Assembly: GCA_910587555.1 (NCBI GenBank) | Contig: CAJULV010000056.1 | Coordinates: 1 to 25,810 of the forward strand | Direction: 5' to 3' | Source of the DNA: an uncultured Acetatifactor sp. | Lineage (GTDB): Bacteria > Bacillota > Clostridia > Lachnospirales > Lachnospiraceae | DNA: 25,810 bases | In this document: in pieces, positions 1 to 7,020 of the stretch | Layout of the letters: every line of letters begins with the position of its first letter | Position numbering within the stretch: position 1 is the first letter of the stretch | The notes under the pieces: generated by a model | What the model was told of the DNA's origin: nothing | The model's input: the letters and a program-made list of their open reading frames with translations, nothing else | The model's database searches: none | Position numbers and translations under genes: made by a program

Positions 1-977
1 CTCCGATCGAATCCATGCCCTCCATTGTGGCTAATTTCCGCGCCTCCAGGCCTCTGGAAAAACGGTTTCGGCATTTACTGGGAGAAAATATCACAACCCG
101 GAATTTGCTGACCCAGACAGACAAAAATGATTTTATGGAAAAAGGGCTTTCAAGGGAAAAAGCATGTCCTACGAAAGAAGAACCTTCCAGAGAAAACACG
201 CTTTCAAGGAGAAAAGCACATGACACGAAAGATGCCGACATTCCGAAAGCAAACGGCTTCCGGGAGGAAATCATCCTGGATAAGCTTTCTTTCAGATATG
301 GAGAAAACATAAATGAGGAGGATACAATGGAGCAAAATCCTCCCATGGAAGAAACCCTTTCCAGGGAAGTCATCCGCAATCTCTCCTTCCGTTTCCGGGC
401 AGGAAAGCATTATGCAGTTATCGGAAAAAGCGGCTGCGGAAAGAGTACGCTTCTTTCCCTGCTTCTGGGGTACTATCCCAATTACAGCGGCAGCATCCGT
501 TATGACGGCGTGGAATTGAGGGAGCTGACACGGGAGTATCTGGGAAATACGGTGGCATATGTCTCCCAGGATACCTTCTTGTTTCAGGACACAATTCAAA
601 ATAACATCACTCTATATCATGAAGAATACACCCCGCAGGAAATCGAAGCCGCCCTGGAGCAGGCAGGATTGAAGGAGCTTGTGGATTCTCTTCCGGAGGG
701 GCTTTCCGCCATGGTGGAGGAAAACGGCAAAAACTTTTCAGGCGGCGAAAAGCAGCGCCTAAGCCTGGCCAGAGCGCTGCTTAAGAAAAGCCGGGTACTG
801 CTGTTGGATGAGTTTACCGCCAATCTGGACAAGGAAACGGCAGAAAAAATCGAAAAACAGGTCATGGGACTTAAAAACTGTCTTATCATTACAGTCACGC
901 ACCGTCTGACTCCGGATATGCTTTCACGATATGACGGGATTCTGGACCTGACGCAGGCAGGGAACGGTGCTGTATAA
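1..977 (+). CDS. ABC exporter, C-terminal part with ATPase domain (5' end outside window)
   Basis: The frame is open from base 3, so this is the 3' part of a longer gene; the ATG at 15 is internal. Counting from that ATG, residues 1-22 look like the end of the membrane domain of a fused exporter half-transporter. A charged, low-complexity linker (about 35-85) follows. The nucleotide-binding domain has Walker A GKSGCGKST (137-145), Q-loop YVSQD, signature FSGGEKQRLS (241-250), Walker B VLLLDE (261-266) and H-loop THR, so it should hydrolyse ATP. Family knowledge says such proteins dimerise and export a substrate; the substrate cannot be read here. Two oddities: the linker contains a 54-nt duplication, and about 22 extra residues rich in Glu and Met sit between SFRYG and the next strand, where exporters normally have a short A-loop hairpin. 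The stop is followed by a convergent gene. Confidence 0.88.
   Translation, partial: PIESMPSIVANFRASRPLEKRFRHLLGENITTRNLLTQTDKNDFMEKGLSREKACPTKEEPSRENTLSRRKAHDTKDADIPKANGFREEIILDKLSFRYGENINEEDTMEQNPPMEETLSREVIRNLSFRFRAGKHYAVIGKSGCGKSTLLSLLLGYYPNYSGSIRYDGVELRELTREYLGNTVAYVSQDTFLFQDTIQNNITLYHEEYTPQEIEAALEQAGLKELVDSLPEGLSAMVEENGKNFSGGEKQRLSLARALLKKSRVLLLDEFTANLDKETAEKIEKQVMGLKNCLIITVTHRLTPDMLSRYDGILDLTQAGNGAV
146..232 (+). repeat. Imperfect 54-nt tandem duplication in the exporter linker
   Basis: Bases 146-178 and 200-232 share about 33 nt starting GCTTTCAAGG and ending ACGAAAGA. The offset of 54 nt keeps frame (18 codons). In protein this gives two LSR(E/R)KA segments; a third related LSRE occurs at residues 115-118. 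Confidence 0.6.
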
Positions 978-1010
978 TGAATACCTGCCCACGCCGCAAC
1001 GGTTCAGCCA

Positions 1011-1045
1011 CGCTCATTGCCACTTTTTTCCGGCCGCAATGAGCG
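1011..1045. repeat. Perfect 10-bp inverted repeat between convergent genes
   Basis: CGCTCATTGC (1011-1020) pairs with GCAATGAGCG (1036-1045) across a 15-nt loop. It covers the last codons of the methyltransferase gene and lies 34 bases after the exporter stop. Neither side is followed by a T-run, so it is not a textbook terminator; it may stabilise the 3' ends of the two converging transcripts. Confidence 0.45.
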
Positions 1046-1721
1046 TTGCGCCATCCGGATTATCCAGTACCTTTTCAATCACAAACCCGGCGCCCAGTAT
1101 GAGTTCCGTTTCATGCTCCAGGGTCAACGGAATATCAAAATGAACAAAACGCTCATCCGGTATTCCGGACTGCTTCCTTTTCTCCAGATATATGCCCCGC
1201 AGAAGCGCCTCTTCCTCATCACAACTGGCAATATAGTCCCCCAAAAGGAAGATGCCGCCCGCCTTCAGGCTTTCATAAATTTTCCGGTACAATGCCCGTT
1301 TTCGTTCCGGCAGGAAATGATGCAGGCTTTCAAAAGAAATCACCGCGTCCCACTTTCCGCTGCCAAAATCATATTGAAAATAATCCTCACATACGATAGT
1401 CAGCTGCTGATCAGAATGCTTCTCCCTTAACTTGTCCAACATACTTTGACACAAATCCACACCTGTCACCTCAATGTCCGGATTCCGCTTCCAGATCCGG
1501 TCCAGTTCCAGTCCGGTTCCGCATCCCAGGTCCAAAATTTTCCTGCAATCCAAAGGCAGGATTTCGGCAAACATCCGGTATGATTCCTCCCAAACCGACA
1601 TATGTTCCTCATAACCCTGCAGACGTTTTGTAAAAAAATCGGACATTTCCTCCAAGGGCGAATCCTTGGTGTCCTGAAGCCATTGTTTCAGGCCCTGCAA
1701 ATACTCTTCCAATGATTGCAT
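1014..1721 (-). CDS. Class I SAM-dependent methyltransferase
   Basis: A cytosolic protein of 235 residues. The SAM-binding motif I is ILDLGCGTGLELD, followed by the acidic residue of motif II (VTGVDLCQSML) and DAVISFESLHHF, typical of the methyltransferase 11/25 group. The substrate cannot be predicted. I chose the ATG at 1721 because GGGAGGG lies at ribosome-binding distance and the homology-like part begins there; the frame extends upstream to 1781 without sign of coding. It converges on the ABC exporter and has no operon partner, since the next 400 bases upstream hold no minus-strand gene. Confidence 0.85.
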   Translation of the reverse strand: MQSLEEYLQGLKQWLQDTKDSPLEEMSDFFTKRLQGYEEHMSVWEESYRMFAEILPLDCRKILDLGCGTGLELDRIWKRNPDIEVTGVDLCQSMLDKLREKHSDQQLTIVCEDYFQYDFGSGKWDAVISFESLHHFLPERKRALYRKIYESLKAGGIFLLGDYIASCDEEEALLRGIYLEKRKQSGIPDERFVHFDIPLTLEHETELILGAGFVIEKVLDNPDGATLIAAGKKWQ

Positions 1722-1903
1722 TGTCTTCCCTCCCATTCCGGTTCCGCATCCGCCTTCGATCCCCTGACATTTGAACAGCACTCCTGTTCACAAAAGAAGG
1801 CCCTGTCGGCGCATGCAGATGCTCCATTTCCAGGAACAGGATACCATACTTTCCTGCAGCCCTCCACCTCATTTTTATTTCTAATAAAACAGGAGAAAAG
1901 TGC

Positions 1904-1972
1904 CCATCCTTTTTCCAAAGGCAGGCTGTGTGTGCGCCAGGTGAGGAAGACACCCCAGGTTATCAAAGCAGC
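1904..1972. repeat. Dispersed ~70-bp repeat, copy 1 (left of sulfur cassette)
   Basis: This segment matches 4874-4944 in the same orientation with about nine substitutions and two single-base indels. It runs from CCATCC to TTATCAAAGCAGC. The surrounding bases are unrelated in the two copies, so the unit is a discrete element. Overlapping long ORFs here are not convincing genes. Together the copies bracket metY, the ECF gene and the Rrf2 gene. Confidence 0.7.
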
Positions 1973-2130
1973 CAGGAACAAGAACGCTCTGCAATTGACC
2001 GTGTGAAAGCCTGGCATAATTGCTCCATGAAGAAGAAATTCGTTCTGTGCGGCAACAGTTCTTGCAGAAACGGCATCAGCAGACGCTGCAGCAAAGACAG
2101 ACACAAAAGACAAAAAATCCCATTTACCTA

Positions 2131-2159
2131 TTGACACGGTTGGTTTTTGATGCCATAAT
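2131..2159 (+). promoter_or_regulatory. Sigma-A promoter for the sulfur cassette
   Basis: A -35 TTGACA (2131-2136), a 17-nt spacer and a -10 CATAAT (2154-2159, one mismatch from TATAAT) point to the plus strand. The -10 is inside the left arm of the palindrome at 2154-2190. No better promoter was seen closer to metY, so it probably drives the three-gene cassette with a leader of about 280 nt. Confidence 0.72.
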
Positions 2160-2190
2160 AATACCAACCAATCTGGTAGGTATTATTATG
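2154..2190. promoter_or_regulatory. 37-bp palindromic operator overlapping -10 and start site
   Basis: Left arm CATAATAATACCAACCA (2154-2170), a 3-nt centre, and right arm TGGTAGGTATTATTATG (2174-2190) match with one mismatch in 17 pairs. Its position over the -10 and predicted start site fits a repressor site. AATACC/GGTATT half-sites resemble those I associate with Rrf2-type sulfur regulators such as CymR, and the cassette ends with an Rrf2 gene, so autoregulation is a reasonable inference. A TetR-family protein encoded elsewhere is the alternative. Confidence 0.68.
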
Positions 2191-2446
2191 AAAGGAGATT
2201 GCGGGATGCGTTCTCCATTTCAAGAGCAACCCCTTGTGCTGCCTGATCTTAGGCTGAAACACAACCGCTTACAACCGAGAGACTTCATCGGAGTCTTCCG
2301 GTTATCAGAAAGAAGATGATCAATTTATGGAAAATTATTTTGAGAAACTCGTCAGAGAGAATTTCCGTTATGGCCGAATGTGTAGCTGTAAGTTCACACA
2401 GCTTATATAGATTTACACAAATTCAATCATGAAAGGAACTACAATT
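2191..2446 (+). other. Leader between operator and metY, with hairpin and two tiny ORFs
   Basis: This stretch holds no recognised gene. A hairpin at 2274-2302 pairs ACCG and AGACT with AGTCT and CGGT around a 7-nt loop; no T-run follows. Possible micro-ORFs are 2206-2319 (38 aa, weak site) and 2327-2410 (27 aa, begins MENYFEKL, contains two Cys). A small inverted repeat AGCTGT/ACAGCT lies at 2384-2403. I looked for SAM riboswitch and T-box signatures and did not see them. It may simply be an untranslated leader, or the remnant of a displaced gene. Confidence 0.35.
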
Positions 2447-3730
2447 ATGTCTAACTATAAATTTGAAACTTTACAGCTCCATGTAGGTCAGGAAAACCCG
2501 GATCCGGCAACCGATGCCCGTGCGGTGCCGATTTATGCGACTACTTCATACGTGTTCCGTAACTGCGAACATGCTGCCGCCCGTTTCGGTCTTGCTGATG
2601 CCGGCAATATATACGGCAGACTTACCAACTCCACACAGGACGTTCTCGAACAGCGTGTCGCAGCTCTGGAGGGCGGTATTGCAGCCTTGGCTCTTGCCTC
2701 GGGTGCAGCAGCTATTACATACACTCTTGAAGCCCTTGGACAGAACGGCGGTCACTTCGTTGCGCAAAAAACGATTTACGGCGGCAGTTATAATCTACTG
2801 GAACACACGCTTCCGAACTTTGGTATCACGGCAAGCTTTGTAAACATTCACGATCTTACAGAAGTCGAAGCGGCAATCCAGGATAATACAAGAGCCCTCT
2901 ATATCGAAACCCTGGGCAATCCCAACAGCGATATTCCCGATATTGATGCTCTTTCGGCGCTTGCACATAAACACGGGATCCCTCTTGTGGTTGACAATAC
3001 CTTCGGTACACCGTATCTCATCCGCCCGATTGAACACGGTGCAGATATTGTCGTCCATTCTGCAACAAAATTCCTCGGCGGTCATGGTACAACGCTCGGC
3101 GGCATTATTGTGGACTCCGGAAAATTCGATTGGTCCGCAAGCAGCAAATATCCGGCTATTTCAGAACCGAACCCAAGCTATCACGGCGTTACCTTTGTAA
3201 AAGCGGCAGGCAGCGCAGCATTTGTGACTTATATTCGTGCGGTACTGCTGCGTGATACAGGCGCTACGCTTTCTCCGTTTGCGGCATTTTTGCTCTTGCA
3301 GGGTATCGAAACTCTGTCACTCCGGCTGGAACGTCATGTAGAGAATACCAAAAAGGTTGTAGCCTTTCTCACAAGTCATCCGCAGGTGGAAAAGGTCAAT
3401 CATCCGTCATTGCCGAATCATCCGGATTATGCACTATATCAGAAATATTTCCCCAATGACGGAGGTTCTATTTTTACCTTTGAGATCAGGGGCGGTCAGG
3501 CCGAAGCACATAAATTTATTGACAGCCTGAAAATCTTTTCCCTGCTTGCCAATGTTGCTGATGTCAAAAGCCTTGTCATTCATCCTGCAACGACCACACA
3601 CAGCCAGCTTTCCGCAGAAGAACTTGCGGATCAGGGAATCCGGCCGAATACGATTCGTTTGTCTATCGGTACGGAACATATTGATGACATCATTGCCGAT
3701 CTGAAAAACGGCTTTGACGCAGTAAAATAG
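2447..3730 (+). CDS. metY: O-acetylhomoserine sulfhydrylase (MetY type)
   Basis: A PLP enzyme of the Cys/Met metabolism family, 427 residues, the usual MetY length. It would make homocysteine from O-acetylhomoserine and sulfide in the cytosol (EC 2.5.1.49). Visible markers are the early LQLHVGQ and ATTSYVF segments, GRLTN, the ENPxxD-like ETLGNPNSDIPD, VVDNTFGTPY, and the PLP-binding lysine in HSATKFLGGHG (K208). The long C-terminal half with SLRLERHVENT favours MetY over cystathionine gamma-synthase. I start at 2447, where AAAGGA is well spaced; an upstream in-frame ATG at 2429 lacks a site. It is the first gene of a three-gene plus-strand cassette with the ECF S component and the Rrf2 regulator. 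Confidence 0.92.
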   Translation: MSNYKFETLQLHVGQENPDPATDARAVPIYATTSYVFRNCEHAAARFGLADAGNIYGRLTNSTQDVLEQRVAALEGGIAALALASGAAAITYTLEALGQNGGHFVAQKTIYGGSYNLLEHTLPNFGITASFVNIHDLTEVEAAIQDNTRALYIETLGNPNSDIPDIDALSALAHKHGIPLVVDNTFGTPYLIRPIEHGADIVVHSATKFLGGHGTTLGGIIVDSGKFDWSASSKYPAISEPNPSYHGVTFVKAAGSAAFVTYIRAVLLRDTGATLSPFAAFLLLQGIETLSLRLERHVENTKKVVAFLTSHPQVEKVNHPSLPNHPDYALYQKYFPNDGGSIFTFEIRGGQAEAHKFIDSLKIFSLLANVADVKSLVIHPATTTHSQLSAEELADQGIRPNTIRLSIGTEHIDDIIADLKNGFDAVK

Positions 3731-3792
3731 CAACTGCTGCCCGATACCGGAGCCAGATATTTGTCTACACCGCTGTTTGCAGATTAAGTAAA

Positions 3793-3825
3793 AGCACCGG
3801 TACCTTTATTCAGGAAACCGGTGCT
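3793..3825. repeat. 9-bp hairpin between metY and the ECF gene
   Basis: AGCACCGGT (3793-3801) pairs perfectly with ACCGGTGCT (3817-3825). It ends just before the ribosome binding site of the ECF gene. On the plus strand no T-run follows, so it is more likely an mRNA processing or stability element that separates metY expression from the downstream pair than a full terminator. Confidence 0.5.
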
Positions 3826-3850
3826 GTCAAAGGAATTGGAGGATTTATTC

Positions 3851-4372
3851 ATGTCTGACATTAAAAATCAACCCGCAAAGTTTACACCCTATCGATTGTG
3901 TATTACAGCCATGTTTATGGCACTGAATATTGCCATGAGTTCTTTTGGTGTTCCCGTCCCCGGCGGTCACTTATATATGAATGATATCATCATCTGCACA
4001 GCAGCAATTATACTGGAACCATTTTCTGCATTCATGGTCGGCGGTGTTGGTTCATTTTTAGGTGACCTGTTCTTTTATCCGTTACCTATGTTTGTATCGT
4101 TGGCAACACACGGCTTACAGGCGGTGGTTATATCTGTGTGTTCACACTACATTCTTAAGAAGCATCCCGTCTTATCTTCGGGAATTGGGGTAACGCTTGG
4201 CGCCATTATTATGGTGATCGGATATTCTCTTGGCAGAGCGTGCATATACAGTACACCTGAGTATGCAATACTCAAGCTGCCTTATCAAATTTTGCAGGCA
4301 GGAGTTGGTGCTATTATTGGTATGATTATTTGCTGGAAGTGTAAACTTGTGAAACTGTTTAAAATGAGGTGA
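3851..4372 (+). CDS. ECF transporter S component, substrate unknown (probably sulfur or methionine related)
   Basis: A 173-residue integral membrane protein with about six hydrophobic segments, beginning with LCITAMFMALNIAMSSFG and ending with a short basic tail. The pattern, including the small-residue-rich first helix and the GGVGSFLGDLFF motif, is that of ECF S components. These bind a micronutrient and rely on a shared energising module (EcfT and two EcfA ATPases) encoded elsewhere; none is in this window. GGAGG before the ATG at 3851 decides the start. Standing between metY and an Rrf2 gene, it likely imports a methionine precursor or other sulfur compound. That is inference from context, since the binding residues cannot be assigned. 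Confidence 0.8.
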   Translation: MSDIKNQPAKFTPYRLCITAMFMALNIAMSSFGVPVPGGHLYMNDIIICTAAIILEPFSAFMVGGVGSFLGDLFFYPLPMFVSLATHGLQAVVISVCSHYILKKHPVLSSGIGVTLGAIIMVIGYSLGRACIYSTPEYAILKLPYQILQAGVGAIIGMIICWKCKLVKLFKMR

Positions 4373-4377
4373 CTGCA

Positions 4378-4809
4378 ATGCTGATTTCCACCAGAGGGCG
4401 CTATGCACTCCGTGTTTTAATAGATCTTGTCGAGCATACAGAAAATGGTTATGTTCCAATGAAGGACATTGCTGAAAGGCAGGGAATCTCCCTAAAGTAT
4501 TTAGAGCGAATTATACCTGTATTGTCAAAAAACGGCGTTATTGAAGGATTGCAGGGTAAGGGCGGCGGTTATCGCCTCGTAATACCACCTGAAGACTGCA
4601 AAATCGGAGACGTTCTGCGGCTGACAGAAGGCAATCTTGCACCGGTAGCCTGTCTGGAATGCGGAACACTCCCTTGCGAAAGAACTTCTGAATGTAGAAC
4701 ATATCCCATGTGGGTAGAATTCTATCAGATGATCAATGATTTTTTTAATAATAAAACTCTTGCAGATATGGTTAAAACTGATACAGCTGATTTGTCTACA
4801 GTCTTATGA
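4378..4809 (+). CDS. Rrf2-family transcriptional regulator with Fe-S-like cysteines
   Basis: A 143-residue winged-helix protein. The start MLISTRGRYALRVLIDL is the family hallmark, followed by the recognition helix region around IAERQGISLKYLERI and the wing GKGGGYRL. Cysteines at 92, 95, 100 and 106 lie where IscR-like members bind a 2Fe-2S cluster. The spacing is C-X2-C-X4-C-X5-C, not the simple three-Cys pattern, so a cluster or redox sensing is plausible but unproven. The ATG at 4378 follows GAGGTG; a GTG at 4369 is in frame but precedes the family start. The ECF stop ends only 5 nt before it, so the two are cotranscribed. It is the natural candidate to bind the palindrome at 2154-2190. 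Confidence 0.88.
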   Translation: MLISTRGRYALRVLIDLVEHTENGYVPMKDIAERQGISLKYLERIIPVLSKNGVIEGLQGKGGGYRLVIPPEDCKIGDVLRLTEGNLAPVACLECGTLPCERTSECRTYPMWVEFYQMINDFFNNKTLADMVKTDTADLSTVL

Positions 4810-4873
4810 TTTTGATGATTTTGAATGAGTGCAACTTATGAAAAAACAATCCATAAAGAACACGACGGAACGT

Positions 4874-4944
4874 CCATCCCTTTTTTCAAAAGGCAGGATG
4901 TGTATGCATCAGGTGAGAAGGGCACCCCGGGTTATCAAAGCAGC
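4874..4944. repeat. Dispersed ~70-bp repeat, copy 2 (right of sulfur cassette)
   Basis: Second copy of the element at 1904-1972, same orientation, about 85 percent identical by eye. It begins 65 bases after the Rrf2 stop. The rest of 4810-5010 shows no gene. A long plus-strand ORF across it runs antisense to the flavodoxin gene and is not credible. Confidence 0.7.
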
Positions 4945-5010
4945 TACGAAATTTTCTTTTTTTGCAGGTTGAGTACACCCACAGAGCGGGGGAGAATAGG
5001 CCACCCCTGG

Positions 5011-5775
5011 CTACAAATACAGCCGGTTCTCTTTTCTGCCGGCGCAGTGCTTTTTCAATTTCTGCCCTGCCATAAAACCCAGCAGCCTGCTGCAGCTCCT
5101 TGCCTGCCGGGGGCACACCCGGACGCAGTGCATACAGGAAATGCACTTTTCCCTGTCCGTACTCCGGGGATGGTCCCCAGGAATTGCCCCTGCCGGGCAT
5201 TCTTTTGCACAAAGCCCGCAGGCCACACATTTCCCCTTTGCCTCCGGTTTCAGCGGCACTCCATTATATACTCTGTAAGGACGGTTTCCCGGAAGCTTCA
5301 GCTTATTTCCTGTCCCGGTTTCCTCCATTCCGGCTTTGATCTTTGCCGCAAAATCCGTCAATTCCCTCTCGTCTGCCCCGTCAGGCCGCCCTGCGCCGAA
5401 CTGACGCATCAGGGAATGCTCCGCAACCGCTTCTATCCCGGCAATGCAGGTAAACCCGGCCTCCTCAAGAATATCCTGCAATTCCGCCAAAGTATCGTCA
5501 ATGGCCCTGTTTCCATATACGGCTGCCAGAACTGCCTTCGCCCCGCAGCCCTTTGCCTTTTTCAGCTCTTCTGCCGCTGCGGACGGAACTCTGCCGCCGA
5601 AAGACGGAACGGCAATGAGGCACAGGTCCTCCTCCGTCAATTTTAACTGCTGCAGTTTGTCAGGATATTTTATCATATCAATCTCTGTGAACTTAGTCCC
5701 CATTCCTTTTGCCAGAATACGGGCAACCTTTTGCGTCCCTCCTGTGGGACTGAAATAGATTTCGTAACAATTCAT
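5011..5775 (-). CDS. EFR1-type flavodoxin-ferredoxin fusion protein
   Basis: A 254-residue cytosolic electron carrier. The N-terminal flavodoxin-like domain has an FMN phosphate loop (YFSPTGGTQKVA, residues 7-18), and IAVPSFGGRVP lies near the flavin. The C-terminal part carries two 4Fe-4S motifs: Cys 183, 186, 189, 193 and Cys 211, 214, 217, 221. Such EFR1 proteins are common in anaerobic Clostridia, but their partners are mostly unknown. I start at the ATG at 5775, preceded by GAGGAGG; the frame is open further upstream without family similarity. It lies 11 nt downstream of the uridine kinase remnant on the same strand and was probably cotranscribed with it. Confidence 0.88.
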   Translation of the reverse strand: MNCYEIYFSPTGGTQKVARILAKGMGTKFTEIDMIKYPDKLQQLKLTEEDLCLIAVPSFGGRVPSAAAEELKKAKGCGAKAVLAAVYGNRAIDDTLAELQDILEEAGFTCIAGIEAVAEHSLMRQFGAGRPDGADERELTDFAAKIKAGMEETGTGNKLKLPGNRPYRVYNGVPLKPEAKGKCVACGLCAKECPAGAIPGDHPRSTDREKCISCMHCVRVCPRQARSCSRLLGFMAGQKLKKHCAGRKENRLYL

Positions 5776-5786
5776 ATGGCACCTCC

Positions 5787-6185
5787 TCAAATCATGGAAC
5801 GAATGTACAAGGCCAACATATCCAACGCCCTGGGAGAAAAATGAGAACCATTCACAATAAAATCCGCTTTCCATTTGGTAGGCTCCACATATTCGTTATG
5901 GCGATACCGGACCAGGTCCAAATATACATCGGCTATCTCATCAAAGGACAGTCCCCAGGTCATATTGCGCTTCAGCCGCCGCACAATACGTTCATCCGGA
6001 GGACAGTCCACGAACAGGCGTAAATCCAACCTGTCCTGTATTTTTTCATCCCACAGTGTCAGCAGCCCTTCCACGATGATCACCTGATATTGGCCGCTGT
6101 TGGCAGCAGCAGCCAAATCCTGTTCCAACCGGGGCAGATCACAGGTTAGCGGATGATTGTCGTCCCGATAGATTTTCCCGCCCAC
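5787..6185 (-). pseudogene. Uridine kinase family, N-terminus missing
   Basis: About 132 codons resemble the C-terminal two thirds of uridine kinase: the substrate region IYRDDNHPLTCDLPRLEQDL, VIIVEGLLTLWDE (the Walker B-like strand), LFVDCPPDERIVRRLKRN, and RYRHNEYVEPTKWKADFIVNG. The P-loop (GxxxxGKT/S) and first substrate loop, roughly 60-70 residues, are absent. Only 75 bases separate it from the next gene upstream, and in frame they contain a TGA. The first available start is a GTG at 6185 without a ribosome binding site. Without a P-loop it cannot phosphorylate a nucleoside. I read it as a beheaded gene left by a deletion that joined it to the 237-residue membrane protein gene. Confidence 0.72.
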
Positions 6186-6260
6186 AGGCGCCGCTGCAAG
6201 GGGCCGCTCTTCCGAAACGCATCAAAATTGTTTCCGGACTTTCCATTCCCGCCATCTGCC

Positions 6261-6974
6261 TCATCCCTGTCCGTCTTTTCGTTTTTTGATGCTGTCCCAA
6301 ACCACCGTGATGATGGTGATCACCACCACAAGGACCCCAAACCGCAGCAGCATGTCGGTTACCCAAGTAACTTTTCCGTGCCGATACATATCCAACACAT
6401 ATTCGGAATCCACATCATAGTCCTCCGCCATGCGCTCCAACATCCGGCGCTCCTGGATAGTTGCAGAGCGGACATAGCCCACTGGGTAATGATCCGTCCC
6501 TGTCAGCTTCAGGTAATCGTCAAAGTATACGCAAAGGTAAGTGCCGTCCTCCAGTTCCGTCAGATGATATCGGTTGTAAGTGCCGCTGACAATGCCTTGG
6601 CTGATCTTCTGCAATGCAGACAGCGGATAACTTCCGGCAATGTATTCCGAAATCGTAACCTGCCTCCTGCTGCCCCGTCTTCCCGTATAATGGGTCCCTG
6701 CCTCCTCCACGTCACGAAGCCGCACCAACGGGCATGCCACCAGTTTGCCGCCGGATATGGTAGCCGGAACCTGATCTGAAAAAAAGGCCTCTACCTCCTC
6801 CCGGCTGCCAATCGTTCTGACCCCTTCTCCGGGCTTCTGGCCCTGTTCCGTGCCTGTGCCCACCCCCAAATCATAAATCCATCCCGTGGGCGCGGAAAGC
6901 ATGATCCCTAAGGACAAAATGCCAAACAGAATAATCTTGCATACTTTTAACACTTTGCTGTCTTCACTCCCCAT
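6261..6974 (-). CDS. Membrane protein of unknown function, two terminal membrane segments
   Basis: I do not recognise this 237-residue protein. It has an N-terminal hydrophobic segment (about 9-30), then about 170 mixed, probably extracytoplasmic residues, and a second hydrophobic segment (about 205-227) followed by a short basic tail SIKKRKDGQG. The middle part has no cysteine motif beyond isolated Cys and no enzyme signature. The ATG at 6974 follows AGAGGGA. The 171-residue protein at 8677-9192 shares this two-anchor plan, so the two may be distant paralogues. A purine-rich tandem repeat lies directly upstream. Confidence 0.72.
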   Translation of the reverse strand: MGSEDSKVLKVCKIILFGILSLGIMLSAPTGWIYDLGVGTGTEQGQKPGEGVRTIGSREEVEAFFSDQVPATISGGKLVACPLVRLRDVEEAGTHYTGRRGSRRQVTISEYIAGSYPLSALQKISQGIVSGTYNRYHLTELEDGTYLCVYFDDYLKLTGTDHYPVGYVRSATIQERRMLERMAEDYDVDSEYVLDMYRHGKVTWVTDMLLRFGVLVVVITIITVVWDSIKKRKDGQG

Positions 6975-7020
6975 GTCTATCCCTCTTCTTCCGGTTATTT
7001 TTTATCTGGTTGTTTTTTCG

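Noticed and set aside
1011..1045. Rho-independent terminator between the exporter and the methyltransferase
   Set aside because: The stem is perfect but no T-run follows on either strand and it overlaps coding sequence, so I list it only as an inverted repeat.
1688..2167. A minus-strand ORF of 159 codons and plus-strand ORFs across the gap upstream of metY
   Set aside because: No good start site, Cys/Trp-rich composition typical of non-coding frames, and they cross the repeat and the promoter. The repeat's second copy contains a stop in the same frame.
2191..2446. SAM riboswitch or T-box before metY
   Set aside because: None of the conserved core elements, such as the T-box sequence or the SAM-I junction motifs, could be found.
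4825..5646. Plus-strand ORF of 273 codons
   Set aside because: It runs antisense to the flavodoxin-ferredoxin gene, which has clear motifs and a strong ribosome binding site; the ORF's composition is that of a shadow.
6153..6779. Plus-strand ORF of 208 codons opposite the 237-aa membrane protein gene
   Set aside because: No Shine-Dalgarno and no sensible hydrophobic pattern, while the minus-strand frame has two clean membrane segments and a binding site.
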